Counted from the first letter of the stretch, positions 40,683-53,845 are shown. The stretch: DNA of 64,000 bases from Toxonevra muliebris (GCA_963691655.1 OY829328.1:35979890-36043889); one strand, 5' to 3'. Numbers and translations: made by a program. Notes: generated from the letters alone by a model not told the origin.

Positions 40683-42308
40683 TTTTAACTTTATTACTTT
40701 AAACAAACTCGCGTTGCGCGTAAATTTAAAAAAAAAGTATCGTCTTTTAGCACTGTTAGATAGTATCTGTCACATAAAATTTTATATTGTTATATATACA
40801 CACATATTATCAATCTACACAAACTTACATACATACATAATGCAAGAGAGACTCCACTTTTGCCAATACGTATAAACGTACATACAAACATACATACGTA
40901 TAAACATACAAATAAATACATACTTACAATAAGCGTAAATAAGCATAATGAATACTTAGAGTGATACTGCACTTCTGCCCACACATAAGACCACAAGCAC
41001 AATAATGTAAACAATGATCGTGGAGAAGTTAATTAATCGACTAAGGGAAGTTTATTGTAAACAATTGTGAGATTTTTTTCCCACAATGCAAGAAAGAATA
41101 GTTAAAAATGAGAATGCTGTCCTTTTTCCTGTTCGCTTGGTGCTTTTCAACTTATTTAACATTGAGTGTGTGTATCACATTCAACAAAATGTAAACAATG
41201 ATCGTGGAGATGTGAAATCGATTAATTAAAGGCAATATATACAAATCAGAGTATGTGATAACAAACAAAACTGTTATGCAAGATTTTTTTCCCACTGTTA
41301 TGCAAGAAAGAATAGTTAAAAATGAGAATGCAGTCCTTTTTCCTGTTCGCTTGGTGCTTTTCAACTTATTGAACATGTTTAATCATGAAATTTTTCATAA
41401 TGTATGACTGTATCATTTAAAGGCAATATTTACAAATCACAGTATGTGATAATTTGATTTTGCGGCTGATATGCACTTGACTCCTCTCAATTCACTGTGC
41501 CAAATGTAAACAATGATCGTGGGAAAAAACACTAGGTCTTTTTAATGAGTGTGTATGTATGTATGTATGTAAGGAAAGGGAGGGAAAAATAAAGCAAAAT
41601 TGTATTCCATTTATGCTTTCTACTTTTCCTGCTTGCCTGGTGGCGTAAAAAAAGTCATTCCCCATTCCCCATTGTGCCAGAACATACATATCCCTACTAC
41701 TGTATATGTATGTTCTGGCACAAATGGGATTAGGGGAATGAGAATACAGTTCTGTTCTGGAAATTCGTTTTGTAGCGTATCAGCTATCCTATCCTATCCT
41801 ATGTGTATCACAAAACAAACTTCAAATATCAAAAAAAAAACACAATGATGTGCGGAGTTGAAATATATTTTTTGTATATTGTTTCTATATGATGCCAATG
41901 GGGAATGAGAATACAGTTCTTTTTCCTGTTCTGATAATTTGTTCTGCAGCTAATATGTATCCTATCCTATGTGTATCACAAAACAAACTTCAAATATCAA
42001 AAAAAAAAAAAAAAAAAACACAATGATGTGCAGAGTTAAAATATATTTTTTGTTATTTATGCTTTTTCTTTTTTCTGTTTGTCTGGTTCTTATATGTGAA
42101 TCACAAAACAAACTTCAGATATAAAAAAAAACACAATGATGTGCGGGGTTAAAAAATATTTTTTGTTATTTATGCTTTCTCTTTTTTCTGTTTGCCTGGT
42201 TCTTATTCAAAGGTTTCATATAAATTATTATTGGTTCTTGCAATTCCCGTCTATTATTTTGTGAAAAATATATATATTTACTTATTAAAAAAACGGTTTC
42301 CCATTCCC

Positions 42309-42362
42309 CTTGTGCCAGAACATACATATCCCTACTACTGTATATGTATGTTCTGGCACAAG
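42309..42362. repeat. 54-bp hairpin module, right TIR, inner of five
   Basis: Inverse of the left modules: CTTGTGCCAGAACATAC arm, loop CCCTACTACTGT, second arm. Five such copies in the right TIR start at 42309, 42436, 42535, 42641 and 42747, each separated by ATTCCCC/ATTCCTC runs. The terminal half-copy is at 42852-42883. Confidence 0.9.
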
Positions 42363-42435
42363 CCCCATTCCCCATTCCTCATTCCCCATTCCCCATTCCT
42401 CATTCCCCATTCCTCATTCCCCATTCCCCATTCCC

Positions 42436-42800
42436 CTTGTGCCAGAACATACATATCCCTACTACTGTATATGTATGTTCTGGCACAAGCCCCATTCCCC
42501 ATTCCTCATTCCCCATTCCCCATTCCCCATTCCCCTTGTGCCAGAACATACATATCCCTACTACTGTATATGTATGTTCTGGCACAAGCCCCATTCCCCA
42601 TTCCTCATTCCCCATTCCCCATTCCCCATTCCCCATTCCCCTTGTGCCAGAACATACATATCCCTACTACTGTATATGTATGTTCTGGCACAAGCCCCAT
42701 TCCCCATTCCTCATTCCCCATTCCCCATTCCCCATTCCCCATTCCCCTTGTGCCAGAACATACATATCCCTACTACTGTATATGTATGTTCTGGCACAAG
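42436..42800. repeat. Four further right-TIR hairpin modules
   Basis: Complete modules at 42436-42489, 42535-42588, 42641-42694 and 42747-42800, identical to 42309-42362. Spacings of 99-127 bp reflect different heptad numbers. Confidence 0.9.
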
Positions 42801-42883
42801 CCCCATTCCCCATTCCTCATTCCCCATTCCCCATTCCCCATTCCCCATTCCCCTTGTGCCAGAACATACATATCCCTACTACT

Positions 42884-42889
42884 AAACTG
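42884..42889. repeat. Polinton target-site duplication, right (AAACTG)
   Basis: Identical to 26347-26352 and directly follows the terminal ACTACT. Confidence 0.95.
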
Positions 42890-45675
42890 TGATTTCATAA
42901 CTTCAATAGAAATTTGGGGGACACAGTTTTTTTTTTGTCATACACTCTCCGGCTAAGTTCATCAGCATCAAATAAACTATCTTTCTAGAAGGTAGCCGAC
43001 GCACAGTGTACCGATCCCATATAAACCGCGGTCAAAAATAGTAAACGTCGTTTAAAATTAATAATATTGGGTAGTCCAGATAGTCTAATTAAGGAAAAGT
43101 CGTATGCCAAAAACTGTATCAACTGGACTACTACCACGCCCACTTCCCTAATAAATCAAACACTTAAATTGCAATAACTTTTTAGATATCTGTTGCATAA
43201 AGACGGAATTTGGTGTGTAGATTTATAAGAACTTCTTTGTTTAATGAAGAAAAAAATTGGTGTGCTGCCACGCCTACTTAAGAAAATTGATAAAATGTCA
43301 GAAATAGAAGCTCCATAAGAATGAAACTGAACATGTTAATTTATAAAGCAGATTTCCTATACATAATATAATAAAGCTGCCACATGCCACCTAAAAAAAT
43401 CCCAAAATTCTTAGTATGGAACTTAGATGGAGGATTCAAAAACGATAAAACATAAATTAAAAATATCCTGGTACAGTCTTAATAAAGCCATTTTCATGAC
43501 TTCAAATACCGTTACATCAAAAACCTGAAATGATGGAGCAAAATGGTCTTCAGATTCGAGCCCAGCTGCCCCAAATTACTCTAGCTTACATGTCAAATCA
43601 CCAGTCCAATGGGAGAACCTCACTTTTTTGGCACAGTGCTGTTAAGAAAGTGCAGGAAATTTTTTCGCTTAGTCCCTATCATCAATATTATTCGATATTC
43701 AATACTTGATACTGCTCTCCAGACAAAATTTCATCGAAAAGGTAATCTTGTATTTTTAATCTTGGTGGTTTACTCTGATATCATGAGAAGAGCAATCATC
43801 AGATCACGATTTGATGCTTCAAGGGAAGTTTTTCGTGTAAAATTTAATCAAACTTTTCTTATATCTTTGTAGCGCGATTCTAAGGCTTCCTCAGATAAGA
43901 CTCCAATTGGCAAACTAAAGTGGTCGACTATGTCGGTGCAATGAACAGGGACCTTGTGGACTGTTATTGGCATATTATTGGCTTAATTTTTATTATTGGT
44001 TTCACGGAAAAATGTAAAAAACTTTAAAAATCGCAGCTCACCGCTGACAATCTTTTTTGACTTAGTGACAGCATACCTGTGGCGTTATTATATGTTAAAA
44101 TTTGAAATATATTTTGATATATATTTTTTAAAATCTCTTTCAAAGTCATCGAAATCTCTATGTTTTGATGTGAAAAAATAATTTTTTTCAAATAACGGTA
44201 AAAATCATTTGATTAAACATAGAGCCAAAAAAATAGTGTTACCATATTGAGCAGATTTTATATATTTCCCACATATGTATTTTGCTTACATTTATTTATT
44301 AATAAGTGAAATATGGCAATTAAATTTGTAATAAAAGATATGACCTTTTCTACGCAAAGTAAACGTTTTCATAAAAGTTCGGCTTTGTGGTTGCCGTGTG
44401 CCTGAACCCAAAGGTTTATCGTAAAGAAAATTTAGTTACTTTTGATTTGAAATATTATCTATTACATATCATTAACATTTTTGAAAATCTCCAACATGAC
44501 TTTTTCTTATTTTTGGCTGCCTCGTTCACTGTGCGACGTCTCGAAAAAAATTCGCCGAAAAATTCGAGCACCCCTAATTTACTATTCAAATTTTTTGAAA
44601 GGGGTGGGGCCTTAACCCCAAAAAACCTCTCTTGGATTCCCTAGTGTTTATCAAAATATACTGACTCTCTTAACTTTTGAACACATCAAAAGATTACGAC
44701 ATCTGGTTATAGCTTTTGGGTTCACAATTATTGAAGATTTTATGAACAATTCATTTAAAGGAAACCTCTTTTGAGTTCAACGCAAGTTCTAAAATGTGTT
44801 GAACACTATCCCCAATTAGCTCTAAGACTGTTAATTTCAGAAATGAAGAAATTAAAATTTTGAACATCATTTCTTACAATAATGGCCACAGTCTTTGCAT
44901 CAAGGGCGGCATGTATACTAAAAAAGTACCAGGATGTCATGATTATAGTCATTTTACCGCACTCTGAGTGGTATGTGACCCTTGAAAGGATATTTCACTA
45001 AATTGGTTCGCTCTTAAAAATCGATGTCCTAAATGGTGAGCTGCAGTGATAACGTAATATGAGGCAACTCCTTTAGGGAGACTCTAAAAGCGAAGGCTTT
45101 TTCGACTATACGCTCCGGTGAATTATTAAAAGGTTTGAGCTGTTATTCCATATATTACATAATAACTATATCACTATAAAATCCCACTGCTTTGATTTTA
45201 GCCGTAGCTGTAGATTGTTCATTGACATACACATACATACAGCACATACACATGAAATGCAGCAGTCTTTTTGCGCTTATTGTTCTGCTTCCGATCAGAT
45301 GTGAATATTTAAAACTTATTCACGCTTGGTAGATAAACAAAACATTTCAAAACAATACTGGACAAATGAATCGATGCCCACACATGTATACGTAAATAAA
45401 CTTGAACGGAAATGCACTTAATACAAAAATCGACCATATTCTAATATGTATGTGTGTACACTGGCGGACTAGGATTTGTGTTCAAAGGAGGCTGATTTTG
45501 CTATTAATTTCACATTTTGGGAAAAGACATAACTACTCTAAAGAATAATGAATGGGATGAGTTGAGTTTTTCATACCGGATTTCAAATATGTTTTCGAAA
45601 GGATTTGAACTAAAAGGCTTTTAGCTACAGTAGCTGATATCTAAAGCGCTATAAATTGTCTGGAACAACACCAAC
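42890..45675. other. Non-coding right flank of Polinton
   Basis: ORFs of 61-87 aa have no recognisable motif. The 43130-43280 stretch (ACTACCACGCCCACTTCC, GCCACGCCTACTTAAG) has the look of a dispersed fly repeat containing paired CCACGCC motifs. No ends or duplication are visible. Nothing else can be supported. Confidence 0.4.
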
Positions 45676-46164
45676 CAGTGTTACCACTGACTGAAAAAAA
45701 TATGTATTACCCTGAAAGGTAGAAAAGTATCAAATATCAAATTATCTTAAAAAAGAAAAAGTATCAACGTATCAAAATTTTTCGTTAACAAATAACAAGT
45801 TATTTTATTAATAAAAATGAAAAATGCTTTGAAAAAAAAAATAACACAAAAAAGGAACAAGTTTACTTCAATCAAACACACAAAGTCACACAAAGCACCA
45901 AAATGATTTTTATTCACGAAATCGGCGGCCGATTTGGTGGAAACAGTAATTCGAATAGTAACATTATTAACGGAAATTGCCACTCGCAAAAAATAATAAT
46001 AACTTGTGGAAACAAAGTTGCCAACTATTTATGGTTAAAGATCACGCATTATAAGACATTTCTTTCCAATAAAAAAGCATCAAAATAAGACCAAAGTAAA
46101 AAAAAAGTATCACTAAAAAAAAACCGGCGAAAATGTATCCCTTTTGATCCAATTGGAAACACTG
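45676..46164. mobile_element. hAT-type MITE
   Basis: Ends CAGTGTTACCA and inverse of CAGTGTTTCCA, differing by one base. Flanks ACACCAAC (45668-45675) and AAACCAAC (46165-46172) match at seven of eight positions, fitting an aged 8-bp duplication. The interior is A-rich and non-coding. The ORFs at 45747-45989 and 45903-46088 overlap the repeat-rich interior and are not genes. Confidence 0.65.
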
Positions 46165-46172
46165 AAACCAAC

Positions 46173-48900
46173 ATCAGAACTTAGAAAAATCTTGTGTGAT
46201 ATTAAGTGTTGCAGTTTTTTTTTACAGTAGAATACATAAAATGTGTTTACGATGATGCAAAGCAAACTAGACTAGAGGCTAAAGCAGAAACCATGTTGTG
46301 AACCAGACATAAAACAGAACAAGAACTAGACTAAAAGTCAGATTAAAATTCAGACAAAAATTCAAACTAAAAATCACACCTAAATTCAAATCAAAAATCA
46401 GAATGAAAAAAAGGGACTGACCTTGATTATTTCAGGATTATGGTAGTCGAGGTGTTTATTTTAAACAGTTTCACTGTAAACAGTTTCTAAAAGGTTAAAA
46501 CATTCACATTTTTTAAGAGGGAGCTGCAATCCCCATAGCCCTCTTTGGATCCGCTACTATGCATGTATGTATATGCAGTCGTGGACATATATACATATGT
46601 ATGCATGTATTCAGTGTGATGGCACATACAATGCCAATGCGCAAAATTGCAAAGCTAAATAGTCGTGCATATATATTTACGTATGAATATGTTTATTTAT
46701 ATGAATAGGTATTTGTGGAAGTGGTTGAAATGCAATTTCAATTGAAAAATGTTGAACTTTTATACATAAATATATGAAAGATTGTTTGGCATGAATGGAA
46801 TAAATTCAAGTGTTACAAAACCGGTCAAAATTGGATTTTAGGAACACATGAAAACGAGTAATTATTAAAATTCATATTTATATTTATTGAGGGCTTTTAA
46901 AATAGTTACAATTGAAATATTAACTTTATGAACTTTGTAGAAGTTTTTAAGCACTCGTTTCAATAAAGAAAAATAAGATTTTACTTATGAACTTTTATTT
47001 ACTACCTAGTTAAAGTTAAAAGTTTCAACCTTTAACTGTGGAGGTGGTGGCAAATCTTACTTTCTCTTTACTTTTTTTTTAATTTTTGTTGTATTCAAAA
47101 AAGGCTTGTGAAGTAAAGTGCCAGTTTTGTTGAACCTAAAAAAAAAATTTTAAATTTTGTATTTATTTTAATTAAAAATGTAGTAGCTTGTTTTCAAAGA
47201 ACAAATAATTATTTTTTTACTGAATTTTTTTTTTTGCAAAATTAACGTTGCAGACTATGCCCAAAAAATTCACCTCTAACTTGATTTCATTATGTAGCAG
47301 TATAACTGTCCAATGTATTTAGCTTCTACTAGGGATATTTTATATCTGTTTGAGCTCTGTGCTGATGTTGTTCAACCTCTTGACTGTTACAGGTAGGAAT
47401 GGTCTCATTTCTTGCGTAAAACCGCTTTGAAATTTTGTTTGAAATGCAATAGTGCAGCCTAAAGTAGTTGTATTACATTCAATACATTATAATGATAGGT
47501 GCTACTCGCTCCATAATTATACCTGAGTTCGCTCGCCACTTATCTTTTTTTCTTATCACCATTTCTAAACACCAAGCTCATATTACTAACTTTAATTACA
47601 ATATATATTTGCACATTTCTATTTAATTGCAAAAAGCTAATTTCTATCGTTAAAAAAATGAATATAACATGAAACTTTTCAATTAAAATTTTATATTATG
47701 TTAAAAGCAGAACTGGCAGGTGCCGGATAAAATGAAATGACTAAAAAATATAGAATTACAACAATGACATAATGTTAACAGCACCAACATTATGCATCAC
47801 TATATCAGCAACAGCAACCAGCAATATTTTGCAGTTGTTTTAATCGATATTTTTTTTTATCACAGACATTTCTGTTTGCCGTTAAATGAAATGAAATAAG
47901 TTTTTTAATTGAAAATACATCAATACATTCATAGTTCCAATATTTGTAATGATAATATGCAACCCGTTTCACCGTCAGCACCAGTCAGCAAATAAATCAA
48001 CAATTTTCAGCAACTGTTAGTAGTTACACCATCAGTTGGGGTTAGGAGGTGAATATGTATTGATATTTGTATACAAAGTCTTGTAATTTCCACACCAGCA
48101 ACTGGCAATCAGAATTTATGCAATATTTTTATTTAGCAGTTTTGCAATACATCATGCTATAAAAATTTTCATTATTTCTTTTAATTTTATTTTTATTTGC
48201 TGCACTATCATCGTCAATATTGTTTAAAAATGTCGATTTCATCCTTCTGCGATTATAATACAATATTTATTTATATCGTACGTATGTATGTATGTAACTC
48301 CTTTCTTCTGCTGCTACTTTTACACTCTTCGTTTCTCATTTAATCTCTTTTTCTCTTTGTGGGTATTTGTTTAGATGTGTGTGTGTCATTTTATGCTCTC
48401 TTTCATTTTGTTGTTGAATGTGACTTTCGAAAATGACAGTTAATGGACTGTGAGAAATTAAATTAAGTACGTTACTCGGGAATGAATGAAGATTTTATTA
48501 ATGATTTCCCTTTTTATACATTCATCCATACATACAGAGTACGAAAACAAACAAATAAATAAGCAAACAAAATGAAAGTCGTAGTGGAAAAAAGTCTTGA
48601 AGTGACAATGGCAAAACGGCAGCAGTAAAATAAAGAATAATAAAAACTGTTTTGTTGGCAGATTGTGAACGCAGAGGATTACATTGCTGTTATTATTAAT
48701 TACTATGCCGCTAAACAAAGCGGATCATGATGCATTAACTTTGTGAAATAATTATTTGACACATCTAAAATGGGGACGACACTATGAATGACGAGTAAGA
48801 AAAAATTGTTTCAGATACAATTTTGCGAATAATTGAATCTATATTTGAAGTGATTATTAAAACTCTTTTGCATATAATGCTACTGTACATATAGTGAACA
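46173..48900. other. Non-coding DNA
   Basis: AT-rich, with runs such as AAATCAGA-type repetition near 46320-46400 (CAGATTAAAATTCAGAC and similar) and a GTATGTATGTATG microsatellite near 48282. The 86-aa ORF at 48458-48718 has no support. Confidence 0.4.
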
Positions 48901-48904
48901 TTAA

Positions 48905-50167
48905 CCCTCATAGGTCTATACCTACGGCGTATTATCGGTAGCTACTTCAGCAACAGGCGACTCCTATATGACACGGATGACGGGGTCAAGGAGTATAAGG
49001 TTACAGGCGACGTACCACAAGGCTCTGTACCGGGGCCAACACTATGGACGCGATGTACGACGGTGTTCTCAAGCTGGACCTCCCAGCAGGCACAACGCTA
49101 GTGGGATACGCAGATGATATTGCGTTGGTGGCAGTATCGAAGAGACTGGAAGATTTGTAGTTAATCTGCAATGATGGAAGTGCGATGGTTAAACGCGGCG
49201 GAATTGGAATTAGCAGCCCAAAAAACGGAAGCCGTGCTTTTGAGCACAAGGAAAAAAAGAGAGCAGCTGAAGGTGATTGTGGGAGAGCACACCATAATAT
49301 CTCAACCTCACATCCGATATCTGGTAGTGCTCATAGAAACTAGGATGTCTTTTAAGGACCATCTTGTAGCGGTCAGCAGCAAAGTGGCGAAAATAAATGG
49401 CACACTAACGCGCATAATGCCAAACGTGGGAGGGTCACGCGCGAGCAGAAGGCAGGTTTTGTCCATTGTGATGGACTCTGTAGTGTTATATGCAGCACCC
49501 ATTTGGGCAGGTGTAAAGAAGTCGCACATCAAGGAGGTGCTAGCCGTCCAAAGGCTAAGCGCATTGAGAGTGTCTAGTGCTTTCCGAACAGTATCGCAGG
49601 ACGCAATATGTGCCATCACGGGAAAGCTGCCCATAGACATACATGCGACAGAGCTCAAGTGGCTGTATAATAAAGCAGGAGAAAGACCAACGGGAACATT
49701 AAAAATGGAGGAACGTCGACGATCTATATCTATATAGAACAGGAGTTCTGCGGTATCTATGAAGATTTCCACCTTCCAACGAACGAAAACCACCGGTCAA
49801 AACTCAATTTTCACTAGATGGCGCTAGTTCTCGTTATTGTATACCCACATACTACGCACAAGCTTAGAAAATATAAGTTCTTTCTTTGTGTACTATTATT
49901 TCTTGTCAGTAAAGTAAATATTCTTCGTTTTTTACAGAATTTTTGTAACATTTCATCATATATCAAGTGTATACATTTGTCGAACTTTCTTTATTTTGCG
50001 GTATTTTTTCACATAATTTTTTTGTCTGTTTATATTTTAAAAAATCAATTTTTTTATTCAATAAAGATTGAAAACCAATATTTTCACTTTATCTACAATT
50101 CTTATGTCTTTTTGCGCGTTTACAAATGGAACCGATATGGTGCACAAAAATTTGGGACCGGTGAGGG
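48905..50167. mobile_element. piggyBac-like ends enclosing a LINE fragment
   Basis: TTAA at 48901-48904 is followed by CCCTCATAGGTC, and GACCGGTGAGGG is followed by TTAA at 50168-50171. The inverted ends agree at 10 of 12 positions. The span contains the non-LTR fragment of 48917-49740 and about 400 bp of AT-rich DNA. Either a LINE copy was captured between or inserted in the ends, or the ends pair by chance. TTAA on both sides favours the first. Confidence 0.45.
48917..49740 (+). pseudogene. R1-like non-LTR reverse transcriptase fragment
   Basis: Plus-strand pieces in shifting frames. Near 48930-49030 they read IIGSYFSNRRLLYDTDDG and GDVPQGSVPGP. At about 49097-49155 they give GYADDIALVAVSKRLEDL, the catalytic Y-A-D-D box. 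The 49171-49737 frame, on an in-frame ATG by chance, then has KTEAVLLSTRKKREQLKV, FKDHLVAVSSKVAKING, LYAAPIWAGV and VQRLSALRVSSAFRTVSQDA, the usual sequence downstream of the palm in R1-type elements. It is a different copy from the one at 7.3-8.3 kb. It is truncated at both ends. Confidence 0.8.
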
Positions 50168-50171
50168 TTAA

Positions 50172-53100
50172 ACAATTTACACACTATAGATTTTTTCTCA
50201 GTAACTATTAATTTTCTTAGTATGTGTGTTTCCATTTAAGCACAACGAATTTGTCACGAGTTTTGTCTCCTCCCTTCCACTTTTCCTATCGCACATTTCA
50301 ATTGATTGATAGTGTATGCTGTGACGGCAGATCCATTTAAAAAAAATAAAAAAATTAGTAAAATACTCGCTTAATATTTGTAGTAGAATTCGGAATTGTA
50401 TGTACATAGGTCTGACCAACATTAGCAGAGCACAGAACCATGTAGAGTTCGAAAATTAAAAATGTGTAAGGCTTGGTGCCTAGTAATTTAATTGTCAACT
50501 TCAACTATTCACTCTCTTCCATTTCGCTTCCGATTTTAAGCTGTAAAGATCTGTTTTTTTGTTATTGAAATTTACGTCTAATTAAATTCAATCTTCAACC
50601 ATCCACTTCAGCAATCATAAAAATTAAAGGTAACTATTTAACTTAAATCCAATTCGATAAAACCAAAATGGAATTTAAAATATTTTGCACTATTTCCACA
50701 ATTTTTAGACATATTTTCTAAGGATATATCCACCAGCAATTGCTAGGTGCTTCGATCACATTTCTTTTCCTATATCAGCCTCTCAAAGCTCAGGACACGT
50801 GCAATTTGATACACACGCAAGGGTGCTTTGCAAAAATATTATTCCTGGGTTCCGCCAACATTAAACTAATCTGCATTGCTACACGTGCATGAGATAATTT
50901 GAATATGCATATTGAATAATTCTGCAGAATTTTGAAATAAGTATCTTATTATGTTTAGGCATAAATACATTGTAAATACATTCATAATTTTTAGTTACTA
51001 ATATTATCTTAAACAAAGTTCGTCAATATTAAATCGCAATAGAATTCTCCTAAATTGTACTAAAATTAAAATTAAAGTCATTTGGCAACCATGTAAACTT
51101 AACGCTAAGCTCATCTTTAATGTTATACTACCATTACATATTTTTTCATTCGCTCGTATTTTTTACTGCTATATTTTTTTTCTGTGCATACGAACGGTGC
51201 ATGCTGTACACTAAGCTCTCGATCTTTCTAATAAAAAACTGAATTTGATTATTAATTTTCTAAGCTTGTCCGATTATTTTGAATCCACATCTCTCGCTAC
51301 ATATTAGTTGCTGTAAAATATTACAATACGACTCACAATTTTAAATATTGTACAGCAATATTTCAGCTTTATAAACCAATGTGTACAAAAGAATTCATAT
51401 ACGACACTGACCCTTTATTTCGATACTAAATAAAATAGTTATGGTTTGGCATCGAGTAAAAAAAGTACTTGAATCGAATGAAAAGTATCGAGTATTTACA
51501 TGTATCGAATCATTACTACATACGAAGTACATTGGCGCGTGTTCGCCTAACATAAATGGTTTTTCAACACACCAACCGATACACACGCTTTTAATATTTT
51601 TGATTTCGAAAAATTTTTTGCAAATTTCTTCCAAATTTTACAGTTCACATTTCTACGGTTCCTCATCAGTGATCTTTGTGATAGTTCCCTCATTTCAACA
51701 ATCTATATAAGCGAAAAAATTGTAAAGTAAATGAGAATTACAAAGACAGTTATTTTCACCGAATATTAATATTGAAAGGAACTACCACTATCGTTCTATG
51801 CACTTTTGCCCCTCGTTTACTTGAATTCTTGGCGCCAACTAACGACATCTGTCAATTTACCCGTATAAAATATGTGTGCGCTTACGCTCAGCATTTACCC
51901 GCAGGCACTGTTTTGGAGATGACTGGGCACGCTAAACAACGAATATGGGATAGGAATGGCAACAATCAAATTACATCAAACTGATTTCTATCTATTGAGC
52001 TTTTATTGTTGGCGCATTTTCACGATTTTCGTTTACACCATTGAACCATGAACGTGTAACAATGAACAACGAACATCGCACAAAACAAGGAGCATGTAAA
52101 TCCAGCATTAAAAAAACGCTCAGAAAGGACGAAAGTATTCCACATAAAGCCAGGAAGGTGAAGATCCCCCTAGTTAATAGTAGATGTCGACTCAACGGCT
52201 GATCTAGGAAAACATGGAGGTAATAACTTAAGCAGAGAGCAACCAAAAGATCAGCCTTTATTTTATATCTGGAAATGGCATCGCATGCACGTTATCTCAT
52301 TTTATACCTTTGCTGGCATTATATTATTATATTCATTTTAGACATGATGCGGCAACGACGCTAACGTTACCAGTCACTTAAGTATTTCTTCCCTTATTTA
52401 TTCCTGATATTTTTAGTACTCATAGTTGAGCTTTTCTGAGCAAGAATTTTTTTATGTATGATTTCATCAAAATCTAATTGAATTCACGTACGTGGCCAAA
52501 AAGAATTCGAGAGAGAAAATTATTATGATGTGCATCTAACTGCAATTGAGTGGATGAGACTACACGTGCATATATACATACATATACTATGTGCAAGTAT
52601 AGATAGATAGAAACTTTGTAGGAATACTAGTACCCAGCCCAAAAAAAAAAAAATAAATAAATAAATAAAAACTATGCTATTGTGCGACACAAACAAGAAA
52701 GTAATTATTTCCGAAAACGTCTACTCTATATATTGGCTTAGAATCTATTCCAGGCAATGCAGTAAATTTAGTCAGGCAGAGAGGCTAACATAAAAACTGC
52801 AACAATAAAAACAGGAGGAGTGGAAACTGTAGACGTAGGATAATTAATTCAAAGGAATTACAGCAGAGTCATTCGCTTGTCCTTTTGCATATTGCTGATA
52901 ATGTAATTTTTGTATACCTATTCTGCGTTTATATGATACTTCATAGTTCTAAATTTCTTATTAGTTTCTCATCAGAAGATTTACCCAGTTGTAAATGTTT
53001 AATTTCCGTGCATAATGAGAGATGCAAATATGTATTTGAGCCATTGCGTGGTGTAAGTCAGTTTGTTTTATTATTTGGATTGTCACCTTCAGGAAATAAT

Positions 53101-53845
53101 TTTGGCCTCATTTAGTTTCCTACCAAAAAGATGTTCATCTAGGTTGAACATGTGTACTATAAAGCTGCCTGTACATCAGGAAAATAAATTTTATAAGAGC
53201 CATATTTTACACAGCACTTCTACAACACCAATGTATTTTCAATAATCTGATTTTGACTTACACCTTACACTTTTGCACGCAACGCCTCATTTTTTAAAAA
53301 ATATCACAAAAAAAAATACCATAAAATTAAAATGATTTTCAATAAATATTTACTATATATTAAATTTAATAAATTGGAAAATATTATATCAATAATAAAA
53401 ATAAATATATTAATCTAACCCCAAGATGATTTCTAGCTTTAAACTATGATAAATAAGATAAGCCTATTGAAACATATGCAGATATTTTATTGTAACCTGA
53501 AATCAAGCAAGGCCTGTTTTACATCAAACTAAACAACGCCTCATCTGTATATCCAACACATTAACAATTTGGGACTGTCCAACCACTGTCATTAAGAAAT
53601 AAATTTGACTTGCACCTCTGCAAATATTCACAATGAAGACAGCTGTATTGAACAAATAAAATTGGTCATCTTTGCATTCTTTGTAAAATCCGGAAAACTT
53701 TAATCTGTTTTGTGCCGGATTTTATGATCAGGGATTTAGGCTTTGGTAGGAGTTCCGATTGGGATGACCAAAGTCCTTCGGTTCCTTAGCTCTTAATTGG
53801 TGTAAAGACGATTAAAAATGAATAGTGGTTCTGACCAGTGTCAAA
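50172..53845. other. Non-coding DNA
   Basis: ORFs of 60-90 aa on both strands, many overlapping antisense, without domains. An A-run with AAATAAATAAATAAA near 52640-52670 is low complexity. No gene is supported. Confidence 0.4.

Larger units (their letters stand above)
26353..42883 (+). mobile_element. Complete Polinton/Maverick element, 16,531 bp
   Basis: Ends AGTAGTAGGGATATG and its inverse lie directly inside the AAACTG duplication. Terminal inverted repeats span about 2.1 kb at each side. The internal region holds a family B polymerase with protein-priming-type motifs, integrase, packaging ATPase, adenovirus-type protease, major and minor capsid proteins, a PLA2 protein and small genes. 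Gene order by strand: polymerase (+), MCP, 56-aa protein, penton-like, protease, PLA2 (all -), ATPase, conserved 296-aa protein, fibre-like, integrase, 110-aa protein (all +), 96-aa protein (-). Nearly all frames are open, so the copy is young. The protease is the one doubtful gene. Polintons with full capsid sets are thought to be integrated viruses. Particle formation here is inference. Confidence 0.97.
40705..42883 (-). repeat. Polinton right terminal inverted repeat
   Basis: Inverse of 26353-28487. Inner boundary AAACTCGCGTTGCGCG. It contains the same inner blocks and five rather than three complete outer hairpin modules, hence 44 bp longer overall in spite of shorter heptad runs. One small rearrangement (a GCATAACAGTGGG versus GCATTGTGGG difference near 41290) and a few substitutions are visible. 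The terminal bases ACTACT abut the right AAACTG. Confidence 0.93.

Noticed and set aside
40683..40706. Earlier start of the 96-aa gene
   Set aside because: TTG codon next to the TIR boundary, while ATG is at 40680-40682.
45903..46088. 61-aa ORF with Asn/Ser-rich stretch
   Set aside because: Lies inside the hAT-type MITE and has no conserved motif.
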